Origin: Arcobacter sp.
GTDB lineage: Bacteria > Campylobacterota > Campylobacteria > Campylobacterales > Arcobacteraceae
Direction: 5' to 3'
Assembly (NCBI GenBank): GCA_002869535.1
Contig: PKUK01000002.1
Location: forward strand, 213,154 to 277,153
DNA: 64,000 bases
Shown: piece after piece, positions 52,443-62,016 of the stretch
How positions within the stretch are numbered: the stretch's first letter is position 1
Layout of the letters: each line of letters begins with the position of its first letter
Translations under genes and position numbers: made by a program
The notes under the pieces: generated by a model
Seen by the model: only the letters and a program-made list of their open reading frames with translations
What the model was told of the DNA's origin: nothing
Database searches by the model: none

Positions 52443-53326
52443 TATTTTTTCTTCTCAATTCCTAGTTTTTTTCTTTTTTCCCAAAGGGACTTTCTTGAAA
52501 TTCCTAGTTTTTTTGATAATTCTGTGTCAGGGTATTTTGTTTGAAATGATAAAACCATCATTTTTACATAATCGTTAATAGTCATAATATTATTATTTAA
52601 CATAAACATATCAGGACGTAAAAATTCAAGTTTTGAAAAAGGGAAGTCATTCTCTTTTTCTAAAGAACTAATAATGCAATTTTTGTGTTCTATTGCAATA
52701 CATACATTCTCTTTAGCACTCTTTTTTAAAGTATGATAATCTGTTAGATAAACAATCTCTTTATTTGTTATTGTAGATAACTCTTTTTGCCAAGTTGAAC
52801 TAGTAAGGGCAATAAATTTAATGGGTAACTTTAATGTTTCTGATACTTCGAATGCAAGTTTATCAGTACATCTTTGAGAATTTGTTTCTATTAATGTTGG
52901 AAGTGAGTGGGCAATATTAACATCTGTTGTATCAATCTCTTCAAGTAAGAATTCAACATAAGTTTTTAGTGTAGCAAGTTCTTGTTTCATCTCTCTACAC
53001 TCTTTGTAATGATAGATTTTTCTAATCAATTCATCCATAATAAATGGTTTCATTATATAATCTTTAGCACCTTCATTAATAGGTTCAGTTACAGTCTCAT
53101 CACTTATATATGAAACAAGTAAAATAATAATTGAATTTTTATATTTTTGAATAGTTTTTTTTACCATTTCACTTGGTAGAGATGTAGATAACAAAATCAT
53201 ATCATAATCTTTTGTTAAGTTATCATTTGGCATCTCTACAAAGTCACAGGAGTGACCATCGTCAAGTATTCTTGATACTACTTTTTGTGCTAGGTAAATC
53301 TCATTTTCTATTATTAATATATTCAT
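52442..53326 (-). CDS. HP1021/Cj1608-like orphan response regulator
   Basis: A 294-residue atypical regulator. The receiver domain (MNILIIENEIYLAQKVVSRI to about 115) lacks the phospho-accepting Asp: the site reads MILLSTSLP, with Ser in place of Asp, while the late Lys is kept in YIMKPF. The C-terminus has a Fis-type helix-turn-helix (ELSKKLGISRKSLWEKRKKLG). Gene order ispDF-regulator-pgpA matches HP1021 and Cj1608, which regulate oriC firing and redox genes without phosphorylation. I chose ATG at 53326, where TAATG couples it to ispDF, over an in-frame TTG at 53338. No histidine kinase is adjacent. Confidence 0.88.
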   Translation of the reverse strand: MNILIIENEIYLAQKVVSRILDDGHSCDFVEMPNDNLTKDYDMILLSTSLPSEMVKKTIQKYKNSIIILLVSYISDETVTEPINEGAKDYIMKPFIMDELIRKIYHYKECREMKQELATLKTYVEFLLEEIDTTDVNIAHSLPTLIETNSQRCTDKLAFEVSETLKLPIKFIALTSSTWQKELSTITNKEIVYLTDYHTLKKSAKENVCIAIEHKNCIISSLEKENDFPFSKLEFLRPDMFMLNNNIMTINDYVKMMVLSFQTKYPDTELSKKLGISRKSLWEKRKKLGIEKKK

Positions 53327-54450
53327 TATTCTTTCCAATTAAAATATTTCAAGGTTGCAACAGAGTGAACAGTAATACCTTCACTTCTTCCTACAAATCC
53401 AAGTTTTTCTGCTGTAGTTGCTTTTACATTTACAAACTGCATATTTACATTCAATAAATGTGCCATAGACTTTTTAATCTCATATTTGTAAGGACTTATT
53501 TTGGGTTTCTGTGCAAGTATTGTAAAATCTACATTAACAATTTCATAGCCAACACTATAAACAAAATTAACTATCTTTTGAAGTAGTATTTTTGAATCGA
53601 TGTTTTTATAAGCCTCATCAGTATCAGGGAAAAACTCTCCAATATCTCCTGCTCCACAAGCTCCTAGAAGTGCATCAATTACAGAGTGTATTAAAACATC
53701 TCCGTCACTGTGGGCTTTAAACCCAAAGTCACTTTCAATTTCTACCCCACCTAGTACCATCTTTTTATTCTCTTCAAAGGCATGAATATCTATTCCAAAT
53801 CCAGTAAAAAAGTTTTTACAAGGAGCTTCTAAACAGTTATTTGCTTTTAAGTCATCTTCAAAAGTTAATTTATTGCTTTGTGTACTTCCCTTTATATATA
53901 AAACTGATTCACCTATGTTTTTTATTGCAGAGCTATCATCGGTGAAAAGAGTAGTTGTACTTAGGGCTTTTTTAAGAATTTTTGTATTTGAAAGTTGGGG
54001 TGTTTGTATAAGTTTTACATCATCTCTATTGATAGTTTCATTTTTAAATGTTACAGTATCTGAAACATTTAAGGTAGGAACTATACAAGAAGCTTTGTCT
54101 TTATTTGATATTAAATCTAAAATTACATCTTTTGGTACACAACATCTTGCAACATCGGTAACCATAACATAATCAGAATCAATAGTTTCAAGGGCATTTT
54201 TTATGGAGTCTTGTCTGGTGTCACCACCTAATACAAAATCATAATCATCAGAAAAATTTTTCATATAAGTTAATTCATCTTTTGATGAAGTAATAATGAC
54301 TTTGTCAAAATTATAGTATGAAGCAATTTTTTTAGTAACAAATAACCATAGTGGAATATTTCCCACTCTTAGCCACTGTTTTTTGCTACTAAGTCCAAAT
54401 CTTGAAGAAGATCCAGCACATAATACTAAAAGTGTAACTTTAGACAACAA
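53326..54450 (-). CDS. ispDF: Bifunctional IspD-IspF enzyme
   Basis: A fused enzyme of the MEP isoprenoid pathway, 374 residues. The N-terminal IspD half has LLVLCAGSSSRFG, KKQWLRVGNIPLW and VTDVARCCVPKDVI. The C-terminal IspF half has GFGIDIHAFEENKKMVLGGV, FKAHSDGDVLIHSVIDALLG and FTILAQKPKISPYK. The fusion is typical of Campylobacterota. TAATG overlap with the regulator. Confidence 0.95.
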   Translation of the reverse strand: MLSKVTLLVLCAGSSSRFGLSSKKQWLRVGNIPLWLFVTKKIASYYNFDKVIITSSKDELTYMKNFSDDYDFVLGGDTRQDSIKNALETIDSDYVMVTDVARCCVPKDVILDLISNKDKASCIVPTLNVSDTVTFKNETINRDDVKLIQTPQLSNTKILKKALSTTTLFTDDSSAIKNIGESVLYIKGSTQSNKLTFEDDLKANNCLEAPCKNFFTGFGIDIHAFEENKKMVLGGVEIESDFGFKAHSDGDVLIHSVIDALLGACGAGDIGEFFPDTDEAYKNIDSKILLQKIVNFVYSVGYEIVNVDFTILAQKPKISPYKYEIKKSMAHLLNVNMQFVNVKATTAEKLGFVGRSEGITVHSVATLKYFNWKE

Positions 54451-54534
54451 AACCCCCTGTGTAAAAAAGTTACAAATTATATCTAACGTTACTTATGATA
54501 AATTTAAGTAAGGAAATTAATTGCTATGTAAATG

Positions 54535-55353
54535 CTACTCTTCTTCTATTTTTACTTTTATTCTATCAATTGCATTAACAAGTGGTTCAACTTCTAATCC
54601 ATACTTTCCTGCAAGTGCTAAAGCTCTTTCTACACATGCATCACCAAGTGGTTCTCTAATATCAGTTAAAATTTTAACAACTTCTAAAATTTTAACTCTT
54701 CTTTGATACTCTTCTGGACATTGGTCAATTTTTCCAACAAATCCAATTGTAAAAATAAGATTATGACTTAAATTCCAGTGTTTGAAGATATTAGCTGTAA
54801 TTCTTGAGCATGAGAAACCAGTAAACTCTTCTTCAATCTCTGATAATAACTTATCTTCTTTTAATGCTTGTTGGAACTCTTCTACTTTACTTTGTTCTTG
54901 AATTAATTCAGAAATGATAAACTTTCCAGTTTCTTGTAAGAAAGCTGGTAAAAGTAACTCTTCTTTTAATCCAAAGTCAATTTCTCCAACCCAGTTATTT
55001 ATAATATTTGAGGCTAAATTAGATGCCATTAAGAAATCATCCGTAGAGATACTATATGCACTTAGATTAGATTTTATTAAATCTTGAACAACTGAACCTA
55101 AAGCAATAGAAATTGTAAAATTTATTCCAAGTAAATTTACTGCTCGACTTGGAGTTTCCACTTCACTTCTAAATCCAAACATGGCAGAGTTTGCAACTCT
55201 TAATAGTGTGGTAATGATAAGAGGATCTTGTTCGATTATTTTTAAAAGCTCTATTGGCTCTTTATCGGGTCGTCTTCTAAAGTTTTCTAACTCAATAACA
55301 CTATTTGGTAAAGGTGGTAACGACTCTATTTTTTCTATAATATCATTTTTCAT
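54535..55353 (-). CDS. HDOD-domain signalling protein
   Basis: A 272-residue HDOD domain protein. Seen: IESLPPLPNSVIELENF, IIEQDPLIITTLLRVANSAMFG, SRAVNLLGINFTISIALGSVV and TGKFIISELI. HDOD proteins are HD-GYP relatives without a catalytic metal site and work in signalling of motility and c-di-GMP responses. It is followed by ispDF on the same strand and lies 8 bases downstream of the large degenerate-GGDEF gene. Confidence 0.9.
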   Translation of the reverse strand: MKNDIIEKIESLPPLPNSVIELENFRRRPDKEPIELLKIIEQDPLIITTLLRVANSAMFGFRSEVETPSRAVNLLGINFTISIALGSVVQDLIKSNLSAYSISTDDFLMASNLASNIINNWVGEIDFGLKEELLLPAFLQETGKFIISELIQEQSKVEEFQQALKEDKLLSEIEEEFTGFSCSRITANIFKHWNLSHNLIFTIGFVGKIDQCPEEYQRRVKILEVVKILTDIREPLGDACVERALALAGKYGLEVEPLVNAIDRIKVKIEEE

Positions 55354-55361
55354 TTATATCC

Positions 55362-57803
55362 CTATTCTTCATAAAATAATAGATTATTTTTACTTATTAT
55401 TGCCTTATCTAACGTTTTTACAGATTTGCTATATACATCATATTGAGTAATTGTTACGCTAATAACGAAGTCAAGGTTAATCTCTTCGCCATTTTTATTT
55501 ATTTTAAACTTCATAAGTTTATCAATTAATGTATTAATATAATCCTTGTTTTGTAGTATTATACCAATTTTCCCTTCATTTAGATAGTATATTGAATCAT
55601 CATCATTAATTAATGTGGAAATTTTATTTATAATCGTTTGTAGGTATTTTTCTCCAACAGTAAATCCAAATTCTTGGGTCATTTTGCTAAAAGATTTTAC
55701 AAAGATTTGAATAAATATTGTTAAATAACCAGATTTATTAGTTAGGTCAAGTTTTAACTTATGTATATTTTCTAGTCCAGTTGTATTGTTTGTAAAAGTT
55801 TTGCTCTCTTTTTTATAACTTGACAAAATATTTTTTAAGTTATTGATAATAAAGTCTTGGTTTTGATTATTGATATATTTAAAATTATCTTCATAAACAG
55901 CAGGAAAAATAAATTGAATACTATACTCTTCATCTAGAGGGATAATATGCTTTTTATATCCTTCATCTACTATTGCGGAACTTTTTCTCGTAAGTCCTAA
56001 AATTGATATTTCACAAATTCCATAATAAACTTTTTCTGTTAAAAGTGAGCAAATTTGGCTATTAAGTCTCTCATAATTTAAATTATTGAGATTTAGAACT
56101 TCACTAGTTATTTGCACAAGTGCATCATTGATATCATATTTTGTTTTTAGTTCACCATACTTCATATAATTTCTAATACTAATTTTCCCCATTGAAGTTA
56201 ATTCTTCATTGCTTACTTTTTTAATATCAAAAGGAAGTTCTCTAAGCTGAAAATTTCCAAATTCTTTTAAGAGGTTGGAATTAATATATTTATATTCATT
56301 TTTTAATAAATCAAATCCATTAATATTTACAAATTTTGAGTATATATCCCTTGACTCTCTTATTGATTGAAAATCTTTAAATTTTGAAAAATAGTATGAA
56401 ATACTTAAGTATAGTTTTGAAAACATTGGCATAAGATGCGAAGCTATTTTATTCCGTTCTATATATTTATAAATATTTCTAACAAACTTTTCTACTTCTT
56501 TTGAGCTCTCATTATTTGTTAAAAAATTTAAAATAACATCAATGGTTTTTAATTTATAAAATTCGTAATAATCATTTTTAAGTGATTTTGAGTTTATTAA
56601 GGTTTGACCAATATTTATATAATAGTGTTGGTCGACATTTTCAGCCAACAACAAGATATTATGTATTGGCTCGATATTTTGTATATTATAATTGTCTGCC
56701 TCAATAATAAAGTCATTGATGGCACTTCTATAATCTTTTATTTGGCCTAAACTATTTTCATTAATGTATGTTAAAGCAAGTGAATCAATAAGGTCTTGAG
56801 TAAGTGATGATAGAGTGATTTCACCATTTCTTGAAAATGAGATAGAGAAGTTTTTTTCAAATAAAACTATACATCTTTTTAAAGAGTCACAAATAAAATA
56901 CTCCTCTTTTTTAAAGTCATTATGAAGTTTTTTTAGCATAATTAAAAACAGATATGAAGAGTTGCTTCTAAATCTAAAGTACTCTTCCTCTTTTAAACTA
57001 CTATTACCAGCAAAATTGGTATCTTTTGAAATATGGTACCCATCACTGATTTTTTCAAATAATAGATAATATTGCCCAATCAAATAGTTTAAATCTTTTC
57101 CCTTTGAGTCTACAAAAGGAAGGTGTGAAAAATAATAAAGGATTTGACCTAAAACATTATTTAAAATATTTAGATGTTTTTCCTTTAGTTTAGCCGTGAA
57201 TTTTAATAGATTTATTGTTTCTGTTAAAATCTCAGTGATTGGATTTATAGTCTGTTTTCTTTTAATATCAATTGAGTTTATTAAACAAAGTTTTGTATAA
57301 ACTTTTAATAAACAAGTATAACAATCAAAAGTAGAATCAAATAGTTCTTCATTTTGTATAGCTTGTAATGAACTCTCATACTCTCTAAATAACTCTTGTA
57401 TTCCTTCATAATCATAAGTATTATAATCTTTAAAAACTTTATAATTATTTGCCCTTGAAAGAAGATTTATTATGGAGTTTATATCTTTGAAAAATATTGC
57501 TGAACCATTTTTTAAAATATTATCTAGTTTTTTATTGATATATAAAACTAAATATTTATTAAAATAGAAATTATTCTTAATTATATTTGCTAAATCATCT
57601 GGAATATCTTTTTCCAAATAATATAAGTTGTCAATATAGTCTATAACTGTTATATAGTTCGTTTCTGATGAATTTAAAAGTTTGTCTGTGGTTTTGATAA
57701 TATTGTATTTTTCGATGATTTTGTGAATAGCTGAGTCTTCAAAATTATCAAATTCTTCTTTTGTTGACAATGAAAAGTTTGAGTTGTTAAAGTCTTCGTT
57801 CAT
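55362..57803 (-). CDS. Large protein with degenerate C-terminal GGDEF domain
   Basis: An 813-residue protein. About residues 1-640 are helical and unrecognised, perhaps a repeat-type solenoid. The C-terminus (about 690-813) looks like a worn GGDEF fold: YLTIFIQIFVKSFSKMTQEFG, then YYLNEGKIGIIL where GGDEF should be (NEGKI), so it should not make c-di-GMP. I chose ATG at 57803, with aggattttt before it, over TTG at 57818. Next to an HDOD gene, a c-di-GMP effector or scaffold role is plausible. Confidence 0.7.
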   Translation of the reverse strand: MNEDFNNSNFSLSTKEEFDNFEDSAIHKIIEKYNIIKTTDKLLNSSETNYITVIDYIDNLYYLEKDIPDDLANIIKNNFYFNKYLVLYINKKLDNILKNGSAIFFKDINSIINLLSRANNYKVFKDYNTYDYEGIQELFREYESSLQAIQNEELFDSTFDCYTCLLKVYTKLCLINSIDIKRKQTINPITEILTETINLLKFTAKLKEKHLNILNNVLGQILYYFSHLPFVDSKGKDLNYLIGQYYLLFEKISDGYHISKDTNFAGNSSLKEEEYFRFRSNSSYLFLIMLKKLHNDFKKEEYFICDSLKRCIVLFEKNFSISFSRNGEITLSSLTQDLIDSLALTYINENSLGQIKDYRSAINDFIIEADNYNIQNIEPIHNILLLAENVDQHYYINIGQTLINSKSLKNDYYEFYKLKTIDVILNFLTNNESSKEVEKFVRNIYKYIERNKIASHLMPMFSKLYLSISYYFSKFKDFQSIRESRDIYSKFVNINGFDLLKNEYKYINSNLLKEFGNFQLRELPFDIKKVSNEELTSMGKISIRNYMKYGELKTKYDINDALVQITSEVLNLNNLNYERLNSQICSLLTEKVYYGICEISILGLTRKSSAIVDEGYKKHIIPLDEEYSIQFIFPAVYEDNFKYINNQNQDFIINNLKNILSSYKKESKTFTNNTTGLENIHKLKLDLTNKSGYLTIFIQIFVKSFSKMTQEFGFTVGEKYLQTIINKISTLINDDDSIYYLNEGKIGIILQNKDYINTLIDKLMKFKINKNGEEINLDFVISVTITQYDVYSKSVKTLDKAIISKNNLLFYEE

Positions 57804-57880
57804 AAAAATCCTATGCAATAATTAAAAATTATATAGAAATGATACTTAGAAGATTAATAAATTCAAATTAATTTAATAGA

Positions 57881-57911
57881 TTAAGTTTTTATAAACTTAA
57901 CTTGATATAAT
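57881..57911. promoter_or_regulatory. Palindrome over the thiC promoter
   Basis: TTAAGTTT-ttat-AAACTTAA (57881-57900, perfect 8-base arms) lies 6 bases before a TATAAT -10 box (57906-57911), where the -35 would be. It is between thiC and the divergent 813-residue gene. A repressor site is likely; I see no TPP riboswitch motif here. Confidence 0.55.
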
Positions 57912-57939
57912 CAGGAAAATTTTTAGATAGGAATATTTT

Positions 57940-59289
57940 ATGAGAGATTGGCTAGATAATCATAAAGATGATGAAGTAAGAACACAGATGTATTATGCAA
58001 AAAAAGGCATAATAACTCCAGACATGGAATATGTGGCAAAAGTTGAAAAAATTGACCCCCAATTAGTAAGAGATGAAGTTGCAAGAGGAAGATTAATTAT
58101 TACTGCAAATGTAAATCATAAACATTTAAATCCAATGGCAATTGGTATGGCTTCAAGTTGTAAAATCAATGCAAATATTGGTTCTTCAGCTTTAGCTTCA
58201 GATATTGCAGGTGAAGTTGAGAAAGTTGATGTTAGCTTAAAATATGGTGCAGATACAATTATGGACTTAAGTACAGGTGGAGATTTAGATGCAATTAGGT
58301 CTGCTGTAATTGAACACTCAACTGTACCAATTGGAACAGTGCCTATTTATCAAATTATTCACGACTGTGGAAATGATATCAATAACTTAACAATTGAAGC
58401 GATGTTAGAAACACTTGAAAAACAAGCAAAACAAGGTGTAAGCTACTTTACAATCCATGCAGGCTTTCTATTATCAATGATGCCTCATGTTGCAAAAAGA
58501 AAAATGGGTATTGTTTCAAGAGGTGGTTCACTTATGGCTTCTTGGATGATGCATTATCATAAAGAAAATCCATTTTATGAAGCTTATGATGATATTTTAG
58601 AAATCTGTAGTAAATATGATGTATCTTTATCTTTAGGAGATTCTTTAAGACCTGGTTGTTTATATGATGCATCAGATGAAGCACAATTAGGTGAACTAAA
58701 AATATTAGGTGAACTTACACTTAGAGCTTGGGAAAAAGATGTTCAAGTTATGATTGAAGGGCCAGGACATGTACCTTTAAATCAAATTGAGCGAAATATG
58801 AAACTAGAGAGAGAGTATTGTCATGAAGCTCCTTTTTATATCTTAGGACCTCTTACTACTGATATTGCAGCTGGATATGACCATATTTCATCTGCAATAG
58901 GGGCTGCTGTTGGTGGATGGCATGGAGCTAGTATGCTTTGTTATGTTACACCAAAAGAGCACTTAGGTTTACCAAATGCTGATGATGTTAGAGAAGGTAT
59001 TATTGCATATAAGATTGCAGCACATAGTGCAGATATTGCAAGAGGTAGAAAAGGTGCAAGGGATATTGATGATGAGATGAGTGATGCAAGATACAGCTTT
59101 GATTGGAATAAACAGTTTGAATTATGTTTAGACCCAGAAAGAGCTAAAGAGTATCATGATGAAACACTTCCTCAAGATGTATTTAAAGAAGCAGAATTTT
59201 GTTCAATGTGTGGACCAAAGTTTTGTTCATATAAAATCACTCAAAAGATTGTTGAAGAGCATGGTAGTGAAATGGTAGCAGCAGGATAA
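57940..59289 (+). CDS. thiC: Phosphomethylpyrimidine synthase
   Basis: ThiC converts AIR to HMP phosphate for thiamine, using a radical-SAM 4Fe-4S cluster. It is 449 residues, the short bacterial form. Seen: [20 protein letters not shown] start ([14 protein letters not shown]), [45 protein letters not shown] and the cluster motif [13 protein letters not shown] is made by PurM in this window. The ribosome site is weak (ataggaat). Confidence 0.96.
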   Translation: MRDWLDNHKDDEVRTQMYYAKKGIITPDMEYVAKVEKIDPQLVRDEVARGRLIITANVNHKHLNPMAIGMASSCKINANIGSSALASDIAGEVEKVDVSLKYGADTIMDLSTGGDLDAIRSAVIEHSTVPIGTVPIYQIIHDCGNDINNLTIEAMLETLEKQAKQGVSYFTIHAGFLLSMMPHVAKRKMGIVSRGGSLMASWMMHYHKENPFYEAYDDILEICSKYDVSLSLGDSLRPGCLYDASDEAQLGELKILGELTLRAWEKDVQVMIEGPGHVPLNQIERNMKLEREYCHEAPFYILGPLTTDIAAGYDHISSAIGAAVGGWHGASMLCYVTPKEHLGLPNADDVREGIIAYKIAAHSADIARGRKGARDIDDEMSDARYSFDWNKQFELCLDPERAKEYHDETLPQDVFKEAEFCSMCGPKFCSYKITQKIVEEHGSEMVAAG

Positions 59290-59299
59290 AAGAAGTTTT

Positions 59300-59512
59300 A
59301 TGAAAGTAAAAGTTCTTACTCATTGTCATTGTATTCGGAAACTAAAGTATGACAAAGTTTTTGAATATGATGATAAAGAAAAAGCTTTAAAAAAAGCAGA
59401 AGAAATTATTGATGTTATGAACGAAAAGAGTTGTCATACCCATGAACTTACAATTAATCAAAAAGATAATGAGATTGAAATATCAAGTAAAGTTAATTAT
59501 AAATCATGGTAA
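59300..59512 (+). CDS. Small conserved-looking protein, 70 residues
   Basis: I do not recognise it. It has a Cys/His cluster at the start (LTHCHCIRKLKYDKVFEY), a helix (KEKALKKAEEIIDVMNEK) and CHTHEL. The His/Cys residues could bind metal. It starts 10 bases after thiC on the same strand, so it may be co-transcribed. Confidence 0.7.
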   Translation: MKVKVLTHCHCIRKLKYDKVFEYDDKEKALKKAEEIIDVMNEKSCHTHELTINQKDNEIEISSKVNYKSW

Positions 59513-59599
59513 ATAGAGTATATTTTTTAATTAAGAGAAAAATTATCCTATTTAAAATATAATACGAAAAAATTTAATAATAATTTCAAGGAAATATTT

Positions 59600-60715
59600 A
59601 TGGCAGATATAACTAGTATAAAAAAAGAGTTAGAAAAAGTAATCTATCCAGGATTTACAAAATCAATTGTAGAATTTGGCTTTTTAAAAAATGTTGAGGT
59701 AAATGGTGATACAGTAAGTATACTTGTAGAGATAACTTCAAGTGCTCAAGAAGTAGAACATGAACTAAGAACAAATATTAAAAATGTATTAGAACAAATT
59801 GGTATTACAAATTTAGATCTTCAAGTAAAAAAACCAGAAGCACCAAAGCAAACAAGTAATAGTGTAAGTGGAAAGAATATTGCACCTCAAATAAAAAACT
59901 TTGTAATGGTAAGTTCAGGAAAAGGTGGAGTTGGAAAATCAACAACTACTGTTAATCTTGCTGTTGCAGCTGCAATGCAAGGCAAAAGAGTAGGTATTTT
60001 AGATGCTGATATTTATGGACCAAATATTCCACGAATGTTCGGATTACAAGGTAAAGAAGTTGAGATTGTAGGAAATAAAGCAAAACCATTCCATGCATAT
60101 GGAGTAGATGTTATGTCTATGGGCTCACTAATGGAAGAGGGGCAAGCTCTTATTTGGAGAGGTGCTATGATTATGAAAGCAATTCAACAACTTCTAAGAG
60201 ATATTTTATGGGAAGAGTTGGATATTTTATTTATTGATATGCCTCCAGGGACTGGTGATGCACAATTAACATTAGCCCAAAGTGTTCCTGTAACATGTGG
60301 AGTTAATGTTACAACTCCTCAACACGTTGCTCTTGATGATTCAAGAAGAAGTTTAGATATGTTTAAAAAACTTAACATACCAGTTGGTGGAATTGTAGAA
60401 AATATGAGTGGATTTATTTGTCCAGAGTGTAATACAGAATCAGATATTTTTGGAATGGGTACTTGTGAAGCATTGGCAAAAGAGTATGGAACAACTGTTT
60501 TAGGAAATCTACCAATTGAACCAGCTATTAGAGAAGGTGGAGACAATGGTAAACCAATTGTTTATTTCCAACCTGAGTCAATTTCAGCAAAAAGATATAT
60601 GAAAGCAGCAGAAACATTGATTACTTATATTGATGAGGTAAGTGAAAAGGCAGAAAATGCTTCTATTCAACCAACAACACCTCCTGGTGTATCTGCTTGT
60701 TCAACAGCAAAATAA
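59600..60715 (+). CDS. mrp: Mrp/ApbC-type Fe-S cluster carrier ATPase
   Basis: A P-loop Fe-S assembly protein of 371 residues. The N-terminal MIP18-like domain (1-85) is followed by the deviant Walker A SSGKGGVGKSTTTVNLA, DADIYGPNIPRMFG, DILFIDMPPGTGDAQLT and the cluster Cys pair CPEC near residue 274. It carries 4Fe-4S clusters to target enzymes; ThiC, encoded just upstream, is such an enzyme. Confidence 0.93.
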   Translation: MADITSIKKELEKVIYPGFTKSIVEFGFLKNVEVNGDTVSILVEITSSAQEVEHELRTNIKNVLEQIGITNLDLQVKKPEAPKQTSNSVSGKNIAPQIKNFVMVSSGKGGVGKSTTTVNLAVAAAMQGKRVGILDADIYGPNIPRMFGLQGKEVEIVGNKAKPFHAYGVDVMSMGSLMEEGQALIWRGAMIMKAIQQLLRDILWEELDILFIDMPPGTGDAQLTLAQSVPVTCGVNVTTPQHVALDDSRRSLDMFKKLNIPVGGIVENMSGFICPECNTESDIFGMGTCEALAKEYGTTVLGNLPIEPAIREGGDNGKPIVYFQPESISAKRYMKAAETLITYIDEVSEKAENASIQPTTPPGVSACSTAK

Positions 60716-60724
60716 TAATTTAAC

Positions 60725-60754
60725 AATATTTAGAGTTTTTAAACTCTAAATATT
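60725..60754 (+). terminator. Terminator after mrp
   Basis: Perfect 14-base arms AATATTTAGAGTTT / AAACTCTAAATATT with a 2-base centre, 10 bases after mrp. A short T-rich tail (tattcttct) follows. Confidence 0.75.
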
Positions 60755-60834
60755 TATTCTTCTAAACATCCCACAATATAGACTTTATAAGCAAAAATTA
60801 TTCTACTTATATCAAATGATTATAAATCCTTAGA

Positions 60835-60840
60835 TATAAT
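60835..60840 (+). promoter_or_regulatory. -10 box of the trans-sulfuration operon
   Basis: TATAAT placed 24 bases before ATG 60865. It argues that translation starts at 60865 and not at GTG 60841, which would be at or upstream of the RNA start. Confidence 0.55.
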
Positions 60841-60864
60841 GTGCAAAAAACTATTAGGCTTACT

Positions 60865-62016
60865 ATGAAAAAAAATATTGAAACAAAACTTTCACATCTA
60901 CAAGATTTTGCAACAATTCAAGATCCATATGGTGCTTCGCACTTTCCTATATACAATACAGGAACTTTTGATTTAAAAAAACAAGATGGCGAAAAGGTAT
61001 ATGATTATACAAGAAGTGATAATCCTACAAGAGAAGCCTTAGAAAATCTTTTTACTGATGTAGAAAATGGAGCAGGGTGTGTATGTACGCATACTGGAAT
61101 TGGGGCAGTATCACTTCTATTTGAAACAGTTTTAAAAGCAAATTCTCAAATTCTTGTTGAAGCTGACTGTTATGGTGGAACTTTTAGATTACTAAAAGTT
61201 TTCCAAGTAAAATATAATATTAAAGTACATTTTGCTAACTTTTTAAGTGAACCAGAGTTAGAAAAAATCCTAAAGAATAATAAAATAGATTTAGTTTTAT
61301 GTGAATCCCCAACAAACCCAGGACTTAAAATCATAGATTTAGGTATGGTATCAGTATTGGCAAAAAAGTATAAAGCACTTTTTGCAGTTGACAATTCATT
61401 AGCAACTTTTATTTGTCAAAGACCTCTTGATTCAGGTGCAGACTTTTCACTTTTTTCTACTACTAAATATATTTCAGGACATGGAAGTGTAGTTGCAGGT
61501 GCTATTGTTGCAAAAACAAAAGAGTTGGCAGAAGAGCTTCACTATTATGCAAATGCCCACGGGCGAAGTCAAAATCCTATGGATGTATTTTTAATCTCTT
61601 TGGGAATACCAACACTTAAAATAAGAATGGAAGCACATCAAAAAGCTTCAATTAAAATAGCAAAGTTCTTAGAAAAACAGAGTTTTATAAAAGCTGTTAT
61701 GCATCCAGGATTAGAGTCTCATCCTCAATATAAACTTGCAACTTATCAAATGGATTATATTCCAGGTGTTTTTTGTGCAGAATTTATAAATAAAGAGTTT
61801 GCAGAAAAATTTATAGAAAGCACTAAAATTTTTGGGGAAAAATGCTCATTTGGAAGTCCTGATTCTAGAGTTGAAATACCTGCAAAAATTTCCCATGCTT
61901 CATTTTCAAAAGAAGAACTTGCGGCAATTGGTATAAGTGATGGAACAGTTAGATTTTCTATTGGTTTAGAAAATGTAGATGATTTAATAAAAGATATTGA
62001 ACAAGCTGTAAAATAG
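60865..62016 (+). CDS. metB: Trans-sulfuration PLP enzyme (cystathionine gamma-synthase type)
   Basis: Cys/Met metabolism PLP enzyme of 383 residues. Seen: ASHFPIYNTGTFDLKKQDG, YDYTRSDNPTREALE, VDNSLATFICQRPLDSGAD and the PLP-Lys in SLFSTTKYISGHGSVVAGA, with ISDGTVRFSIGLENVDDLI at the end. The family includes cystathionine gamma-synthase, gamma-lyase and beta-lyase, so the exact reaction is uncertain. It is directly followed, without a gap, by a second related enzyme. Confidence 0.86.
   Translation: MKKNIETKLSHLQDFATIQDPYGASHFPIYNTGTFDLKKQDGEKVYDYTRSDNPTREALENLFTDVENGAGCVCTHTGIGAVSLLFETVLKANSQILVEADCYGGTFRLLKVFQVKYNIKVHFANFLSEPELEKILKNNKIDLVLCESPTNPGLKIIDLGMVSVLAKKYKALFAVDNSLATFICQRPLDSGADFSLFSTTKYISGHGSVVAGAIVAKTKELAEELHYYANAHGRSQNPMDVFLISLGIPTLKIRMEAHQKASIKIAKFLEKQSFIKAVMHPGLESHPQYKLATYQMDYIPGVFCAEFINKEFAEKFIESTKIFGEKCSFGSPDSRVEIPAKISHASFSKEELAAIGISDGTVRFSIGLENVDDLIKDIEQAVK

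Noticed and set aside
57804..57939. TPP riboswitch upstream of thiC
   Set aside because: The 136-base gap has no CUGAGA-type core or paired stems of that class; only a palindrome and a promoter are visible.
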